Below, piece after piece: positions 13,913-15,529 of a stretch of 15,529 nucleotides of DNA. The notes below the pieces were generated by a model. That model saw only the letters and a list, made by a program, of their open reading frames with translations. It was not told the origin of the DNA and searched no databases. The DNA comes from DATIHQ01 sp035480535 (GTDB lineage: Bacteria > Chlamydiota > Chlamydiia > Chlamydiales > SM23-39), in assembly GCA_035480535.1 (NCBI GenBank), contig DATIHQ010000085.1, forward strand, positions 1 to 15,529, read 5' to 3'. Position 1 is the stretch's first letter; every line of letters begins with the position of its first letter. The position numbers and the translations under genes were made by a program.

Positions 13913-15079
13913 ATGATCAAACCTTGGATGCTTGCATCGCTCCTCGCCGCAGTTCCGGGATTTTGCCAGCAGTGCGCTCCTTGCTGCCCAGAACCCAAAC
14001 CTGAACCGCAATGCCGTAAGCCTGTGAAATATGAGAAAGTTTGCCCTCTTGTCTGTGAGGCAACCCTCATTCCAGCCTACAACCAATCTGCAATGATCGA
14101 CACTCGCTGCCCTTGGGATCTCTGGATAGAAGGCAGCTATACCTACTGGCAGGCGATGCAAGATAACATGGAAGTGGGAATCACCGATAGCGAGACATCA
14201 TCGCAAATCAGCGCTGGCACGATTGTGGATGGCCATGTCGTCAACACAGATTTCAAATACAGAAACGGGTTTAAAGCGGGCTTAGGGGTAAAATCCGATC
14301 ACGATGACTGGGATGTCTATGCTGAATATACATGGTTCCGCAGTTCAACCCACATATTTTCTGGGAGTCCTCCGGATGCTGGCTCTGGAATCGGCGTGAT
14401 CATTCCAACAGTTGGGATGCCTAGCGTGATTGATACCGATCTATATACTACCGTATCGTCAAGATGGACCTGCAATATGGATCTAGTCGATGCGATCATG
14501 GGACGCTGGTATTATGTAGGGACAAAACTCACCTTCCACCCCTTTGCTGGCGCAAGAGGCGCCTGGATTCGCCAGAAATTCAATACAACCTATACCGTTG
14601 CTAATCAATCATTAGCACTGGCACAAAGCACCGCATTTGGCGATAGTGACAATACCCAACAGAAAACGGCTTCATGGGCAGTAGGGCCAAAAATGGGCCT
14701 CGATATCAACTGGATGCTCGGCAAGGGATGTCGATTCTACGGGAGCGGATCTGGCGACATTCTTTTTACTCGTTATACTAAATTAGGCTTTAAAGAACTT
14801 CATAAAGTAAGCGGCTCGATAACGACAGCTCATATTTCTCAACACAATCTCAATACAATCAGAACCCACCTGGATCTCGAAATGGGAATTGGCTGGGGCA
14901 CTTATCTAGATTGCCGCAACTGGTATCTCGATTTGGCCGCAGGATATGGATTCCAAGTGTTTTTTAATCAGAACATGTTCCGCAATTTTGAAGACTCCTC
15001 TATGCGTGGAAAAAGTTTAGCTCCAAATGGCAACCTCTATATCCACGGGTTAACTGCGACAATGACCCTGCACTTTTAG
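13913..15079 (+). CDS. MOMP-like / Lpg1974-type cysteine-rich outer-membrane beta-barrel protein
   Basis: From ATG 13913 the product has 388 residues, beginning MIKPWMLASLLAAVPGFC, a signal peptide. The frame is open from 13865, but the extra 16 residues are charged and would bury the signal; AAGGGA lies 10 nt before 13913. The early mature part is rich in cysteine (18, 21, 24, 25, 34, 44, 48, 66) and proline. A barrel follows, with WDLWIEGSYTYWQAMQDNMEV, typical of the Legionella-OMP (Lpg1974) family found expanded in chlamydia-like bacteria. Alternating aromatic strands lead to a C-terminal phenylalanine (TATMTLHF), the BAM recognition signature. It is probably a porin or structural protein cross-linked by disulphides. 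A second copy starts at 15441. Confidence 0.87.
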   Translation: MIKPWMLASLLAAVPGFCQQCAPCCPEPKPEPQCRKPVKYEKVCPLVCEATLIPAYNQSAMIDTRCPWDLWIEGSYTYWQAMQDNMEVGITDSETSSQISAGTIVDGHVVNTDFKYRNGFKAGLGVKSDHDDWDVYAEYTWFRSSTHIFSGSPPDAGSGIGVIIPTVGMPSVIDTDLYTTVSSRWTCNMDLVDAIMGRWYYVGTKLTFHPFAGARGAWIRQKFNTTYTVANQSLALAQSTAFGDSDNTQQKTASWAVGPKMGLDINWMLGKGCRFYGSGSGDILFTRYTKLGFKELHKVSGSITTAHISQHNLNTIRTHLDLEMGIGWGTYLDCRNWYLDLAAGYGFQVFFNQNMFRNFEDSSMRGKSLAPNGNLYIHGLTATMTLHF

Positions 15080-15091
15080 GTAAGGAAGCAC

Positions 15092-15283
15092 ATGCAGCAA
15101 GAAAATCCTCCTCTGATTTTTTCCCAGCCTTTAACTTTTTATGGTTCGCAGCAAAACTTCGAAGATGAAATTGATGAAATTGAAGATGAGAAAGATTTTC
15201 TCCGTTTTGGACTGCAAACTCATTTGCTGTTTCCATTTCAACAAAATATAGGATTGTTTCTCCATTGGTCAGATTTAACGTAA
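15092..15283 (+). CDS. Small acidic hypothetical protein (63 residues)
   Basis: The ATG lies 12 nt after the stop of the MOMP-like gene. It has a good Shine-Dalgarno (TAAGGA, 6 nt upstream), which argues that this is a real, cotranscribed gene. The middle is strongly acidic (NFEDEIDEIEDEKDF) and the ends are more hydrophobic and aromatic (LTFYGS; LLFPFQQNIGLFLHW). There is no signal peptide or membrane helix that I would trust. No family is recognised. It could be a small accessory protein of the MOMP-like barrel or a relic of a longer gene. Confidence 0.5.
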   Translation: MQQENPPLIFSQPLTFYGSQQNFEDEIDEIEDEKDFLRFGLQTHLLFPFQQNIGLFLHWSDLT

Positions 15284-15440
15284 TCGATATCCCATCATTT
15301 TCCTTGAATCATTTTCAAGTTAAGATTAATGTTCGAAGTATAAGCTTGCATTGCCTGCAGCAAAACAGCAACGCATTTTTCTCTTACAGGAATGGCGAGC
15401 AAGCGAAACAATTTTTTCATACAAAATGGAGAGCAAAAAA
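15284..15440. other. Intergenic region before the second MOMP-like gene
   Basis: This 157-bp region holds a small perfect inverted repeat, CTTGAA-TCATT-TTCAAG (15303-15319), without a following T-run. TATAAG near 15338-15343 is a possible -10 box with only a poorly spaced TTCAAG upstream. No other gene or element is apparent. The sequence shows no resemblance to the foldback elements. Confidence 0.4.
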
Positions 15441-15529
15441 ATGCTAAGTATATTGACAAAAACAACGCCCTGGATGGTGGCATCGCTCCTCGTTGCTGCC
15501 TCCAGTTTTGGCAATCAAAATAATCGAGG
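15441..15529 (+). CDS. Second MOMP-like outer-membrane protein, N-terminal fragment (continues past window)
   Basis: The visible 29 codons encode MLSILTKTTPWMVASLL and VAASSFGNQ, a signal peptide. The PWM(V/L)ASLL(V/A)A stretch matches the signal peptide of the gene at 13913 (PWMLASLLAA). An A-rich spacer, GAGAGCAAAAAA, precedes the ATG. The alignment of start regions and the tandem arrangement indicate a paralogue of the upstream MOMP-like gene. The rest of the protein lies outside the window, so the barrel itself is not seen. Confidence 0.7.
   Translation, partial: MLSILTKTTPWMVASLLVAASSFGNQNNR

Noticed and set aside
1..15529. tRNA, rRNA, CRISPR arrays, transposase genes
   Set aside because: I found no cloverleaf, rRNA-like segment, regular repeat-spacer array or transposase-like frame in the window.

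Overview
This window most probably comes from a member of the Chlamydiota outside the genus Chlamydia (a 'chlamydia-like' or environmental lineage). The evidence is combined. There is a giant GreA whose transcript-cleavage domain is only the last ~155 of 725 residues, an architecture I know from chlamydiae. The 3' end of hemB lies close to greA; as I recall, C. trachomatis has a similar order. A lipoprotein with YwqK/MORN-like repeats resembles chlamydial proteins. At least two tandem cysteine-rich MOMP-like/Lpg1974-type outer-membrane proteins are present. Genus cannot be assigned from this sequence alone.

Layout. 1-175: 3' end of hemB (+). 176-257: minus-strand terminator plus a 22-bp perfect palindrome. 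258-2426: a YjbH-family outer-membrane protein (-). 2427-2594: divergent promoter region. 2595-6062: greA, rdgB and a YacP-like NYN-domain gene (+), with a 162-bp foldback element wedged between the last two. 6040-7304: dus and yggT (-), overlapping each other by 4 bp and the NYN gene by 23 bp. 7305-7393: divergent promoter region. 7394-10912: a tightly overlapping three-gene operon (+) encoding a GspL-like (PilM+PilN) actin-fold/TM protein, a GspM/PilO-like membrane protein and a YwqK-repeat lipoprotein. 10912-11079: a second foldback element between convergent genes. 11083-13052: an OppA-like lipoprotein gene and a small secreted Cys-containing protein (-). 13094-13831: an NlpC/P60 cysteine peptidase (+, apparent TTG start). 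13913-15079: a MOMP-like beta-barrel protein. 15092-15283: a small acidic ORF. 15441 to the end: the start of a second MOMP-like paralogue.

Most of the window concerns the cell envelope: outer-membrane barrels, a lipoprotein peptide-binding protein, a muropeptide-type peptidase and an inner-membrane secretion/pilus assembly platform. The rest is housekeeping (haem, transcription fidelity, nucleotide sanitation, tRNA modification).

The most unusual non-coding signals are two ~165-bp imperfect foldback elements. They share a core but have different terminal repeats. Each starts inside the stop codon of the upstream gene, and one appears to donate the ribosome binding site of the gene after it. 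A second signal is a pair of near-identical short palindromes (ATGTAAAGC / GCTTTACAT) 7.3 kb apart. All calls come from reading the sequence; no database search was possible.
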